A stretch of 64,000 nucleotides of DNA, from assembly GCA_948896875.1 (NCBI GenBank), contig CAQUWW010000004.1, forward strand, positions 1 through 64,000, in the 5' to 3' direction. The notes beneath the pieces are model-generated. The model saw only the letters and a program-made list of their open reading frames with translations. It was not told where the DNA came from and searched no databases. Position 1 is the stretch's first letter. Each line of letters starts with the position of its first letter. Below, piece after piece: positions 54,420 to 63,432 of this stretch. This DNA comes from an uncultured Acetatifactor sp. (GTDB lineage: Bacteria > Bacillota > Clostridia > Lachnospirales > Lachnospiraceae). The translations under genes were made by a program, and so were the position numbers.

Positions 54420-55556
54420 ATGGTGGAGAATTATGTGGGAATGGGTGGACGGCGGTCTACTGAATCACAAAGAAATATACAATATATGACTGGTAAGAGA
54501 GCCGATGAGCGGGATAGAGCCATGCAGTATGCAGTCGGACAAAGAACCGATGAGCAAGTCAGAAATATGCATTATACAGCAGGGCAGAAAACGGTTCGGC
54601 AGAGAAGTAATAGGCCATATACAGAGAGACAAAGAACCGTCAGGCAGGAAAAGGAACTGCAATATATGAGATGCAGTACAGCCGGTCAGAAAGTATCCGG
54701 CCGGAATGGAGCCGGAGAGAAAACGAAAGGCACCAGGAAAATGTCCGCGATTCGGCGGAGAAACAGGAGGATAAAAAGATTCTGTACAGTGGCAGCAGGG
54801 ATTGTACTATGTCTGGGGATTGTGGCGGCGATACAGGGAGTACAGGAGGCTATGGCTGGCTTCTCCATGGGACTGCCGAACCGCCCAGGGAATGGGCAGA
54901 TTCTTGATGGAGAGGAAGTATCTTTGATTGCCGGAACGCAGGATTTTAGCGAAGAATTGCAGGAGCTTTTGGAGAAAAACGAGGAAACGCGGGACTATGT
55001 GGAAAATTATCCCAATCGGACTCAATACAGCAATCAGGTTATAGATCTGACAGAAGATTTCACTGCCGGAGAAATTCCACTGCTGATGCAGTGGGACAAG
55101 CGGTGGGGCTATAACGCATATGGGGACAGCATGATAGGACTCGCGGGCTGCGGGCCTCTTTGCCTGAATATGGCGTATTTGTATTTTACGGAAGATCTGA
55201 CCATGACGCCCAGAAAGATGGCGGAGTTTGTGCAGGAGAGTGGATATCATACGGCTGCGGGAACCAGCTGGAGTCTTTGGACAGAGGGTGTGTCGGAACT
55301 GGGGCTGGAAGGCAATGAACTTTCTCTGGATGAGAATGTAATGCAGCGGGCATTGGACACTGGCGGGCTGATTATATGCAGTATGCGGCCGGGAGATTTC
55401 ACTACCACCGGGCATTTCATTCTGATTCGGGGATATGGGAAGGACGGTTTCTATGTGAACGACCCAAACCGCAGAAGTACCAGCGGGAAGGTGTGGTCTT
55501 ATGACGCTCTGAGAGGCCAGATTAAAAATCTCTGGGTACTGCGGAAGGAATTATAA
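54420..55556 (+). CDS. C39-like cysteine peptidase with N-terminal repeats and a membrane helix
   Basis: Protein of 378 residues. Residues 1-100 are hydrophilic repeats of the type GQRTDEQ/GQKTVRQ/RQRTVRQ, followed by a basic stretch and a membrane helix (about 119-142, FCTVAAGIVLCLGIVAAIQG). The outside part contains a Peptidase_C39_2-like domain: PLLMQWDKRWGYNAYG, catalytic cysteine in GLAGCGPLCLNMAY, histidine in TTTGHFILIRGYG and YVNDPN. Topology places the peptidase outside and the repeats in the cytoplasm. SD ACAGGAGGG precedes ATG 54420. The substrate is unknown. Confidence 0.85.
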   Translation: MVENYVGMGGRRSTESQRNIQYMTGKRADERDRAMQYAVGQRTDEQVRNMHYTAGQKTVRQRSNRPYTERQRTVRQEKELQYMRCSTAGQKVSGRNGAGEKTKGTRKMSAIRRRNRRIKRFCTVAAGIVLCLGIVAAIQGVQEAMAGFSMGLPNRPGNGQILDGEEVSLIAGTQDFSEELQELLEKNEETRDYVENYPNRTQYSNQVIDLTEDFTAGEIPLLMQWDKRWGYNAYGDSMIGLAGCGPLCLNMAYLYFTEDLTMTPRKMAEFVQESGYHTAAGTSWSLWTEGVSELGLEGNELSLDENVMQRALDTGGLIICSMRPGDFTTTGHFILIRGYGKDGFYVNDPNRRSTSGKVWSYDALRGQIKNLWVLRKEL

Positions 55557-55678
55557 ATACCATCAGGTGTCCTGATAGTGCTGATCTGAAAGAAAAAACA
55601 ACTGAGCCTGTGGCATATGAAAATCTCCTGTATATAGTAACACCCTGCCTTTCGACAGGGCGTTATGAACATTTTGAT

Positions 55679-55768
55679 CCCGAACATTTATAGCCGCATA
55701 TCGGGGAGCGGACACTATTTGTTGTCCCGAACATTTATAAGTCGCATATCGGGGAGCGGACACTATTT
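55679..55768 (+). repeat. Two direct repeats of 42-43 bp with internal dyad
   Basis: Copies at 55679-55720 and 55726-55768 share CCCGAACATTTATA and GCATATCGGGGAGCGGACAC with few differences. Each copy has a CCCGA/TCGGG inverted pair, so each can form a hairpin. They lie in the 227-bp gap between the peptidase gene and the convergent gene at 55784. An upstream hairpin ACC-type (CCCTG/CAGGG, 55643-55660) is also visible. Confidence 0.85.
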
Positions 55769-55783
55769 TATGAGGGAAGTAGA

Positions 55784-56485
55784 TTAGGATTGCAGATATT
55801 CTGCATTATCCTTCACATGGCGATATATCATGACAGCACTTGCTTCATAAGCTCGGAAAGCCTGCTGCTTCCGCTGTTTCTCATCCCAGGCTTTCATCAG
55901 CCTGCGATGCTCCAGACGTTGTACGGTCAGCTTTTCTTCCAGAAGCTTATCCTGAATTCTTTTAGCTTCCGCCTTCTTTTTCAGATATTCTTTCAACAGC
56001 TTTTTGCGCCGGGCCTTTTTGGCTCTTTCCGCTTCCAGCCGCCTTCTTTCCTCGGCTCGTTTTGCGCGTTCACATTTCTGGATGCCATAGGTATAGCCAT
56101 AGCTTTTATCCCAGGTATCCTCGATATGAATCAAGGCGAACTGGGGAGGGCAGCATCCATAATTCACGGCCCTGCTTTGGGCAAGGTAATTCAGGACTTT
56201 CTGCTCATAAGCCGGATCCTGTTGCATTCTGCGATAGGCGGCGTCTGTTATATCGATAAAAGTGAACACCTTTTTCTGAGAAGGATGCAGGGGCAGAGAA
56301 TTTATTTTGTCGTGGATATATATTTTGTATTCTGAAAGAGTCATGTCTTTCGGGGAGAGATAATATTTTTCTGCCATTTTATCGGCAAAACTGTCCCCCA
56401 CTTTTTCGCTGTTGGCGGAAGGCGTTACCTGTGTGTTGTCATAGCTGGTACCCGTGGAGTATCCTGTACTTATTTTACTATCCAT
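55784..56485 (-). CDS. Unrecognised Lachnospiraceae-type protein with charged coiled coil
   Basis: Soluble protein of 233 residues. A disordered Ser/Thr-rich start (about 1-30) leads to a globular part with KMAEKYYLSPKDMTLSEYKIYIHDKINSLPLHPSQKK, a segment I associate with a family frequent in Lachnospiraceae but unnamed to me. Residues 138-215 are rich in Arg, Lys and Glu and should form a long coiled coil. SD AGAAGGAG precedes ATG 56485 on the minus strand. It is divergent from the LysM protein, 291 bp away; the gap has no clear promoter besides AT-rich tracts. Confidence 0.7.
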   Translation of the reverse strand: MDSKISTGYSTGTSYDNTQVTPSANSEKVGDSFADKMAEKYYLSPKDMTLSEYKIYIHDKINSLPLHPSQKKVFTFIDITDAAYRRMQQDPAYEQKVLNYLAQSRAVNYGCCPPQFALIHIEDTWDKSYGYTYGIQKCERAKRAEERRRLEAERAKKARRKKLLKEYLKKKAEAKRIQDKLLEEKLTVQRLEHRRLMKAWDEKQRKQQAFRAYEASAVMIYRHVKDNAEYLQS

Positions 56486-56776
56486 GTCAATCTCCTTCTA
56501 TATTCCGGCAGGGTTCACCTATACGGACAGCGTCTGCCTGTCAGACTGTTGATGGCAAAAGAGTGCAGTTTGTAGATATAGCTGATGCCGTCAAATTTCT
56601 TATTTTATATATCGGGATGATAGAGGAATTTTATGACAGCAGGAGTACTAATTGTCAAAACAATGTAACAAACCGCTATTTTATTCATCCAAAGGAAAGA
56701 AAACAGAGAAAACAGGCACGTTATAAATTTCTTTTCATATCATATACAGGATAGAAATTAGGAGAAGACAATCGAA

Positions 56777-58747
56777 ATGGCGATAGGATATTTGATGGTG
56801 CAGGCGCGGACCGCCCATGATGCCGTTCCGCTCAGCGGGATACAGGTGAAGGTACTGGATGACAGAGGGAATCTGCTTTATAATCTGACAACAGATGAAA
56901 GCGGGGAGACGTTGAAGGTTCCGCTGGAGACTTTAGATAAGAGTTTTTCCCAGAACCAGTATTTTTCGGGTCTGCCTTATCTAAGCTACAATGTGCTGGC
57001 GCAGGGAGCAGGTTTTAATACTCTCTATGTCACACATATTCCTATCTACGAGGGCGAGACAGCTCTGCTGCCGCTGGGGCTTGTTCCTATGCAGTCTATG
57101 CAGCGCAGGCCCGAGGAGAAGAAAATTTTTGTCGGGAAACCTGCTGTGGCCATGCAGGAAACTCGCGTCCAGGAAGGCGGGACTCCGAGCGGAGGGACTC
57201 AGGATGACAATGCTTCAAATGGCAGCCTTCCGAGCGGTGATACTCTGAATGGAGTCCTTCCGGGTGATGGAGCAGGGAATGCTATTACCCGGGGAGGAGA
57301 GGAGGCGTCTGACGGACGAGTGCTGCGACAGGTTGTCATTCCGAATCCCATCACAGTGCATCTGGGTGCTCCCGGCTCCTATGCGACAAATGTGCAGGTA
57401 TCCTTTCCGGATTATGTGAAAAATGTGGCCAGCAGTGAGATTTACCCTACCTGGCCGGAAAATGCGCTGCGGGCTAATATTTATGCTATTATTACCTTTG
57501 CGTTGAATCGGGTGTATACAGAGTGGTATAGAAGTCGTGGTTATGACTATGACATCACAAACAGCACCGCATATGATCAGAACTTTGTATATGGAAGACC
57601 GATTTACGAGTCTATCAGCAGGGTTGTGGATGACATATTTAATGAATATGTGAGGAGGTCCGGCCAGAATGCGCCGTATTTTACCTCCTTCTGCAATGGA
57701 ACTACGGTAACCTGTCAGGGAATGTCTCAGTGGGGAACGGTTACGCTGGCAGAGAGAGGCCTTACGCCTCTGGAAATTCTACGCAGCTATTATCCGAAAG
57801 ACATTGAAATTGCCAGTACGGACGTTGTCACGAATGTAGTGACTTCGTATCCGGGGACAGCTCTTCGAGTGGGGAGCACGGGACTGAATGTGGAGACCAT
57901 TCAAAAATGGTTGAACAGAATTCGCCGAAATTATCCGGCAATACCGGCCATTACGGATAAAGCGGGCACTTTCGGAGACAGTACCAGGGAAGCCGTTGTC
58001 AAATTCCAGCAGATTTTCGGCCTCTCTCCGGATGGGATCGTGGGAAAATCCACCTGGTTCAAACTGTCAAGTCTGTATACCGCGGTAACCAGACTGGCCG
58101 AACTGGATAGTGAAGGAGATACGCTGGGGATAGGAACGGTTCCGCCTTCCACGGTATTGCGGCAGGGTTCCACAGGGCAGGATGTTATCACTTTGCAGTA
58201 TCTTCTGGATTATATTTCCGAGTATTACCCCGGGATACCGGCTCCGGTTCAGGATGGCGTCTTCGGAAGCGGGACACGACAGGCTGTCATTGCGTTTCAG
58301 AGAGCAGTACAGCTTACGCCGGATGGCATCGTGGGGGCTGCCACCTGGAAGAAGCTGTATGAAATATATCGGGGAATTAATCAGAATGTGCCTGTGCCCG
58401 GACCATCTCCGGAGCCGTCTCCAGGACCTGGGACAGGGACCGGAAGTCAGGAATATGTGGTTCGGGCAGGCGACAGTCTCTGGCTGATAGCACAGAGATA
58501 TCATACCACAGTGGACGCCATTAAGAAACTGAACGGGCTGACCAGCGACCTGATCAATGTGGGGCAGGTCCTGAAAATTCCTTCTTCTCAGACCGGCCCC
58601 TATATAGAGTATACGGTTCGGCCGGGAGATTCTCTATGGCTGATTTCCAGAAGATATAATACCACGGTAGATGCTATCAAGAAACTGAACGGGCTGACCA
58701 GCGATATGCTGAATATCGGGCAGGTGCTGCGGATTCCGACGAGGTAA
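56777..58747 (+). CDS. SpoIID-like protein with two peptidoglycan-binding and two LysM domains
   Basis: Modular cell-wall protein of 656 residues. A beta domain (about 1-115) and a Gly/Ser/Asp-rich linker come first. A SpoIID/LytB-like part (about 195-345) follows with YPTWPENALRANIYAIITFALNR and CQGMSQWGTVTLAERGLTPLEIL. Two PG_binding_1 domains (about 360-435 and 460-535, each with F-x-x-GLSPDGIVG or LTPDGIVG) and two LysM domains (about 560-605 and 615-656) end the protein, joined by a Pro/Gly linker. There is no signal peptide, which is odd for a wall-binding protein and fits action in the forespore or mother cell during sporulation. GGAGAAG precedes ATG 56777. Confidence 0.87.
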   Translation: MAIGYLMVQARTAHDAVPLSGIQVKVLDDRGNLLYNLTTDESGETLKVPLETLDKSFSQNQYFSGLPYLSYNVLAQGAGFNTLYVTHIPIYEGETALLPLGLVPMQSMQRRPEEKKIFVGKPAVAMQETRVQEGGTPSGGTQDDNASNGSLPSGDTLNGVLPGDGAGNAITRGGEEASDGRVLRQVVIPNPITVHLGAPGSYATNVQVSFPDYVKNVASSEIYPTWPENALRANIYAIITFALNRVYTEWYRSRGYDYDITNSTAYDQNFVYGRPIYESISRVVDDIFNEYVRRSGQNAPYFTSFCNGTTVTCQGMSQWGTVTLAERGLTPLEILRSYYPKDIEIASTDVVTNVVTSYPGTALRVGSTGLNVETIQKWLNRIRRNYPAIPAITDKAGTFGDSTREAVVKFQQIFGLSPDGIVGKSTWFKLSSLYTAVTRLAELDSEGDTLGIGTVPPSTVLRQGSTGQDVITLQYLLDYISEYYPGIPAPVQDGVFGSGTRQAVIAFQRAVQLTPDGIVGAATWKKLYEIYRGINQNVPVPGPSPEPSPGPGTGTGSQEYVVRAGDSLWLIAQRYHTTVDAIKKLNGLTSDLINVGQVLKIPSSQTGPYIEYTVRPGDSLWLISRRYNTTVDAIKKLNGLTSDMLNIGQVLRIPTR

Positions 58748-58755
58748 GATCTTAC
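58744..58755. repeat. 12-bp palindrome at the end of the LysM gene
   Basis: GTAAGATCTTAC spans the stop codon of the LysM gene (58745-58747) and lies 12 bp before the end of the convergent glycosidase gene. It is too short and lacks T runs for a sure terminator, but it is the only dyad at this convergent junction. Confidence 0.35.
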
Positions 58756-58767
58756 ATGGAGCTGCTG

Positions 58768-61345
58768 TCAGGAGAATGTTATGTCAGCGCCGGCATGGAG
58801 CGAACAAATGCAGCAATCTCTATGGATAGTCAGATATTTTCCATTCTGAATTTCATTGCTGGTTTCGCTGACAAGGTGGACCGGTTTCTCACCCCAGGGA
58901 TTGCGGACCCGCAGAGGTCCTCTTCCTCCGGTGAAGGTGACTTCCGTGCACCTTCCTGCGGCCGCCATGGCTTGTACCTGCCATCCCCTGATTGTGCGCA
59001 TGCGGATCCTGGCATCCCATTTTTCCGGCAGGGAGGAGAACAGGTACAGAACAGGTTCTTCTCCCGGCGCCTTCGGATATCCCTGACACACGGCATTGGC
59101 CATGGCAGAGGTAAATATGTCCAAGCCTTTGGGCGTCCGGTGCCTGGGGGCCTTCCCGCAGCGTCAATCGGTTGGCCAGAATTTTGGTATTGGCACAGCC
59201 TTTCAGATCAGTAAAATCTTTCTCATAGGCGTCCAGATCATGCATGGCTCCCACAAAAGCTTCCATTGCATGGGGGTCGTTGCTTCTGGACACCGCATCC
59301 ACACACATATCCAGCGTATTTACCTGTACTTTGCTGTCATATCCGTAATGTCTCTTAATCATGTTCAGCGTATTGCTGCCCAGTTTTCGGATTTCTTCCT
59401 TTTCTGTTTCCGGGGTACAATAGTCATATAAAATGATAGGATCGGAAATGTGTTCACAGTTTGCTCCGCCATACTGTCCTTTTGATCTGGCACTGGCCCA
59501 GCATTCGGCCTGCTCTTCCCCGGTGACCAGAGCTTCTCTTTCGGCAGAGGTGGGGATGGGCGCCAGCCTGTCCAGGAAGCTGCGCCATACGGGAATGCAT
59601 TCCTGATCCGTTTCCAAAAGCTGGGCTGCTTTGATTGCAATAGGCAGGATGCCATGCATGGCGGCCATTTCAGAGACAGCATCTTTACAGTCCCACACAG
59701 ATTCGTGGTTGTTACAATGCTCTATATGCAGTGTTCCATCTTCTCCCTCTGTGATCAGAGGAAGTGTGACATAAAACTGTGCCGCTCCCCGGATGAAGGG
59801 ATATGCGTGGTTGCGCAGCCACTCTCTGTCATCCAGAGTCAGGAAGCATTTCCACATCCAGTATGCAATTTTGGCAGTTGTGGAGAAAATATGACTCACA
59901 TATCCAAATACACCAAAACCTCTTTCCGCACAGCCGTCCGCTCTGTGGGAAATATAGCTGTAACGGGTATCAAAGGAATTTCGACCCTCCGCAAATTTTC
60001 GAAATTCTTCCGAGCGTTCCTCCCATTTTTTCCGGCAGGTATAAAGTGCGATGAATTCTTTCCGCAGTTCTTTCGGAATTTCTTCGGGACCATTGAACCA
60101 GGTGGTTTCCGGGATCCAGAGGCCTTCTGCGCCCCACTGCTGTGCCGCGGCTTTTTCACAGGCCTCCCGCCAGTTCTCCATATGGGATACGAAGGCTTCT
60201 GCCAGCTCCGTAAAGCCGGCGGAAATCAGTGCGGCATAATAGCAGGAAGAGTTATGCCACCAGTATTGAGAACCCCACATTTTAAAATCTCCGCCGGTAC
60301 TGAAAAGCAATCCTCCGTAGCGCGGCATGAATTTACCTCTGGAAGTGATGGCCATGATGTACAGAAAGTAATTGATATCTTCTGTAATCTGTTGTCCCCG
60401 CCCGTTTGCGCTGGAAAAGTCAAGGTAGGGCGCGCGTTTCCAGAAGGCCTTCCACCATTGCTCATTGCGGAGTCTTAGAGATTCCATATCGGCACACCGT
60501 TCTTTGGTGGGAATCAGGTCAAAGGGTTTGCCTTCTTCCAGTGTGGCGTAGGAAGTGATTATCAATACGGTTCTGGCTGGCATTTCCGCCTGTTTTTCCC
60601 GGGGTAGCGCTTCCAGTACCGTCTCGGTGGGGGTTCGGTGCCAGGTGAAGACCCTGTTGTTCGGAGCAGTTACCTCTACCAGGCTGCTGCAATAAAATGT
60701 TCCTTCCCGGAAAATCTGCCGCAAAGCGATTTGCTGATCCTCTTTTTCCAGGACGGTGGATGCAAGCTGCTTGAACTGCTTGCTGTAGGAGATGTTCCCA
60801 TCCTTGCACAGAACAGGATGGGCATAGTTTCTGTTGTTACATCCCACAGCGTATTGGCTCTGAAAACGTAAGGCCCGCAGGTGTGCGGAGATACGTTGCG
60901 GTTCCTTTCTGAAATCATTTATTTCCAATACCAGGAAATCTTCCTCCATATCTCCATAGCACACAATTTCCACATCAGTTCCAAGAATGTGTGCCTGTCC
61001 TTTTTCGATATATAGATATTGTTCGGTAGTTTCTCCGAATACAGGATGGTCGACGGAAGACAATTCTATATCCAGAAATGCACATCCTCCTGAGTAGTCG
61101 GAATCGGTTCCCCGTACGGAACGGGAAGAGGAGTCCATACCGAATACATCCACCCGATTTATCTGCATATGGATTGCATTTGGAGTCAACCATACAAGAG
61201 TTCCCATGCGGCCGTTGCCTACCGGTATTCCGTCCTCGGGAAGAATGCCGTATTCGGAGTGATTCTCCTGGGGGGAGAGATTGCCGATTCCTTTATAGTG
61301 AAGGTCGCCGCTTCTTCTTTCTTCCGCTTTTTCATTTGTCTTCAT
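58768..61345 (-). CDS. DUF5703/GH95-like glycoside hydrolase, frameshifted near its 3' end
   Basis: Large cytoplasmic protein with an N-terminal beta domain (ILPEDGIPVGNGRMGTLVW, MQINRVDVFG) and an alpha-helical barrel, in the style of DUF5703 and GH95 proteins. No signal peptide. The frame from 61345 stays family-like to about 59130, then becomes nonsense (GHIYLCHGQCRVSG) and stops at 58889. The adjacent frame restores the fitting tail from PKGLDIFTSAMANAVCQG to a stop at 58768. One extra base near TTTGGGCG (59128-59135) explains this. Whether the gene is broken or misread is open. It is the last gene of the third cassette. Confidence 0.8.
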
Positions 61346-61425
61346 CTGCTTTGTTCATACCTCCATATATAGTTTTTATTTATGACAGTCAGTTTTGCGA
61401 AGGACTTTTATGTAACGTTCGGACA

Positions 61426-61442
61426 TTATAATATGCACATAT
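61426..61442 (-). promoter_or_regulatory. Promoter -10 with overlapping dyad upstream of the DUF5703-like gene
   Basis: On the minus strand a -10 TATAAT (61431-61426) is preceded directly by the dyad ATATG-TG-CATAT (61442-61431). No good -35 is present, which suggests activator dependence. The half-site GATATGTGCA also occurs in the longer palindrome at 61474-61500. Confidence 0.5.
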
Positions 61443-61473
61443 CCATGGCAGGGGACGACAGGATGGCTCTTCG

Positions 61474-61500
61474 TACCATGTGCGATATGTGCACATGGTA
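61474..61500. promoter_or_regulatory. 10-bp-arm palindrome in the gap between binding protein and glycosidase genes
   Basis: Perfect arms TACCATGTGC (61474-61483) and GCACATGGTA (61491-61500) with a 7-nt spacer. The right part includes TGTGCACA. It lies between a terminator-like hairpin and a -10 for the downstream gene, where a regulator would be expected to bind. It could also form an RNA hairpin. Confidence 0.55.
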
Positions 61501-61507
61501 TTATGAA

Positions 61508-61532
61508 ACGGGGCCGCCTGTGACAGCCCCGT
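61508..61532 (-). terminator. Terminator-like hairpin after the third binding-protein gene
   Basis: On the minus strand, ACGGGGC (61532-61526) pairs with GCCCCGT (61514-61508) and is followed by TTCAT. The stem is short (7 bp, 11-nt loop), so partial termination is likely. It separates the binding-protein gene from the glycosidase gene, which seems to have its own promoter. Confidence 0.55.
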
Positions 61533-61559
61533 ATGGAAGAATCATATATAGTTTCTTTT

Positions 61560-63371
61560 TTATTTCAGATTAGCCATATAATTGTCATACTGTGCCTGGT
61601 AGAGACTTAAATAATCCTCCACACCCATAGTTTTCAATGTATTGAGGTAATTATCCCATTCCTTTTCGATATCCAGGTCACCGGTGATAAACTGTACGGT
61701 TGCCTGATTGACATAGCCGCCAATGGTGAGGGAGTATTCGGAAATCTTCTGTGCCGTCTCAGTATCAAAAGCAATATTGGGCACTAAGCAGTCCAGATCC
61801 GGAGCATAAACATTGTATCGTTCTGCTGCTTTCTGCAGAATGTATTCCAGATTCTTTTCAGTATCTTCTACCAGAATTTCTGAGCGGTAAGCTACATGAT
61901 CGGTACGAATACATACATCAGACGGCCATGTTGCATGGGCATATTCCTTTGAAAAACCATTGCCGATCCAGTCAAAATCATCCCCTATTTTGGTCACTTT
62001 ATAAGTTGCGGTGCCTCCTCCCAGAGAAGTACCTTCCGTAACATAATCCCATGCAAATCCTTGCGGTCCGTCGCCCTGTACGCGGGTACCTTCCTCGCTT
62101 GCCAGGAAATCAAACAATGCGATGGCAATTTCCGGATATCTGCAGTTGGCAGACAGAATACCCAGAGCACTTCCGAAGTAATTGTTGAGGTCCCTTGCCG
62201 CCAGTCTTACGCCATCAGGTCCTGCCACAGGCTCCAGAGCCGTCCAGTTAATCCAGTCGCCATCCTTACCGCTGTCAAAATTTGCCTTGTCCGCCTGATT
62301 TCTGCCGGCCGCATGTAATGCCACCAGATGGTCCCCTTCATTCAGAGTCGCGGCAAACTGATTGGAATCCTGGGTAAAGGTCTGAGTGTCCAGCAACCCT
62401 TCTTTGTATAATTTGTGAATGTAGAGAAGGGCATCTTTGTAAGCATCCTGCATAACGGAATAGGTAATTTTGCCATTCTCCACAGCCAGTCCTGCGCCGA
62501 TAGTAGGATTGGTATTGCTCAGCGGGTTATTGCATTGGATAAAAGAGTTAATCAGCCAGACAGTAGGGTCCGAGGACCAGCCGCCGATATATCCGGTCAT
62601 GGGAACTTCGTCATTCAGTCCGTTTCCATTGGGATCCTGCGTCTTGACCTTTACCATGAAATCATACAGCTCCTCTGTAGTCTCCGGCATTTTGCCGTCA
62701 TTGAGCAGATCAACCCAGGGCTTGTAAATCCACATTCTGTTCTGGAAGTTGTTGTGATAGCTTTCCCCGTCGGCGCCATAAGTGTAAATATGACCGTCGG
62801 ACATGGTCAGATCTCCCTTTCTGGCAGGGCTGATCTCATTCAGTTCGTTCCAGCGTTTTGCGTCTGCAAGGTAATCATCCAGCTGTAAAATCAGCCCCTG
62901 TTCGGCATACAGAGCCGTTTCCGCTTTGGACCAGCGGGTGGCCAGGAAGATATCCGGCATGCTGTCCGGGTCGGACATGACCAGGTTCAGCTTCGTCTTT
63001 GCCTCGTCACCGTCCACATCATAAACAAAATTCAGATGGATGTTGGTCTGCTCTTCAATCCAGTCTGTCACATAGTTGTCCTGCATGGTTCCGCCGCCGG
63101 TGTTGGAAGCATACACGAACACATCCAGGGTCAGCTTTTCGCTTAATGGAAATACCACATCGCTGACAGAATTAAAATCAAAGGCGCCTGTGGATTCCCG
63201 GTTTTCCTGGGATTCCTGTCCCCCTGCCGTACCAGAGCTGTCCGTAGGGGGGACGCCTGTTTCACTGCTGCCACCTCCGGACGAACCACAGCCTGCCATC
63301 GCCACTGCTGCCATTGCCATAGTTGTCAGCATTGTGACAGCTTTTTTGAAATACTTTGTTTCTTTTTTCAT
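61560..63371 (-). CDS. Extracellular solute-binding lipoprotein, LplA-like (cassette B)
   Basis: Sugar receptor of the third importer, 603 residues from ATG 63371, which follows AAAGGAGGTTTGT; an in-frame start at 63452 would add an unlikely 27-residue tail before the signal peptide. Lipobox AMAGC is followed by a Gly/Ser-rich tether. Family features are DWIEEQTNIHLNFVYD, LILQLDDYLADAKRWNE and PMTGYIGGWSSDPTVWLIN. It is closely similar to the receptor at 17716-19515, with the same C-terminal arrangement (DLDIEKEWDNYLNTLKTMG). The gene order (permease, then receptor) is also the same. Confidence 0.93.
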   Translation of the reverse strand: MKKETKYFKKAVTMLTTMAMAAVAMAGCGSSGGGSSETGVPPTDSSGTAGGQESQENRESTGAFDFNSVSDVVFPLSEKLTLDVFVYASNTGGGTMQDNYVTDWIEEQTNIHLNFVYDVDGDEAKTKLNLVMSDPDSMPDIFLATRWSKAETALYAEQGLILQLDDYLADAKRWNELNEISPARKGDLTMSDGHIYTYGADGESYHNNFQNRMWIYKPWVDLLNDGKMPETTEELYDFMVKVKTQDPNGNGLNDEVPMTGYIGGWSSDPTVWLINSFIQCNNPLSNTNPTIGAGLAVENGKITYSVMQDAYKDALLYIHKLYKEGLLDTQTFTQDSNQFAATLNEGDHLVALHAAGRNQADKANFDSGKDGDWINWTALEPVAGPDGVRLAARDLNNYFGSALGILSANCRYPEIAIALFDFLASEEGTRVQGDGPQGFAWDYVTEGTSLGGGTATYKVTKIGDDFDWIGNGFSKEYAHATWPSDVCIRTDHVAYRSEILVEDTEKNLEYILQKAAERYNVYAPDLDCLVPNIAFDTETAQKISEYSLTIGGYVNQATVQFITGDLDIEKEWDNYLNTLKTMGVEDYLSLYQAQYDNYMANLK

Positions 63372-63432
63372 ACAAACCTCCTTTGTTCGTACCTGTATTT
63401 TTGTAGCGGAACGGTTTGCTCCGCATCCAAAT

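Noticed and set aside
56718..56735. Third ECF-type promoter before the LysM gene (CGTTATAAATT)
   Set aside because: The -10-like block has an extra A and no TAAC block lies 18 bp upstream.
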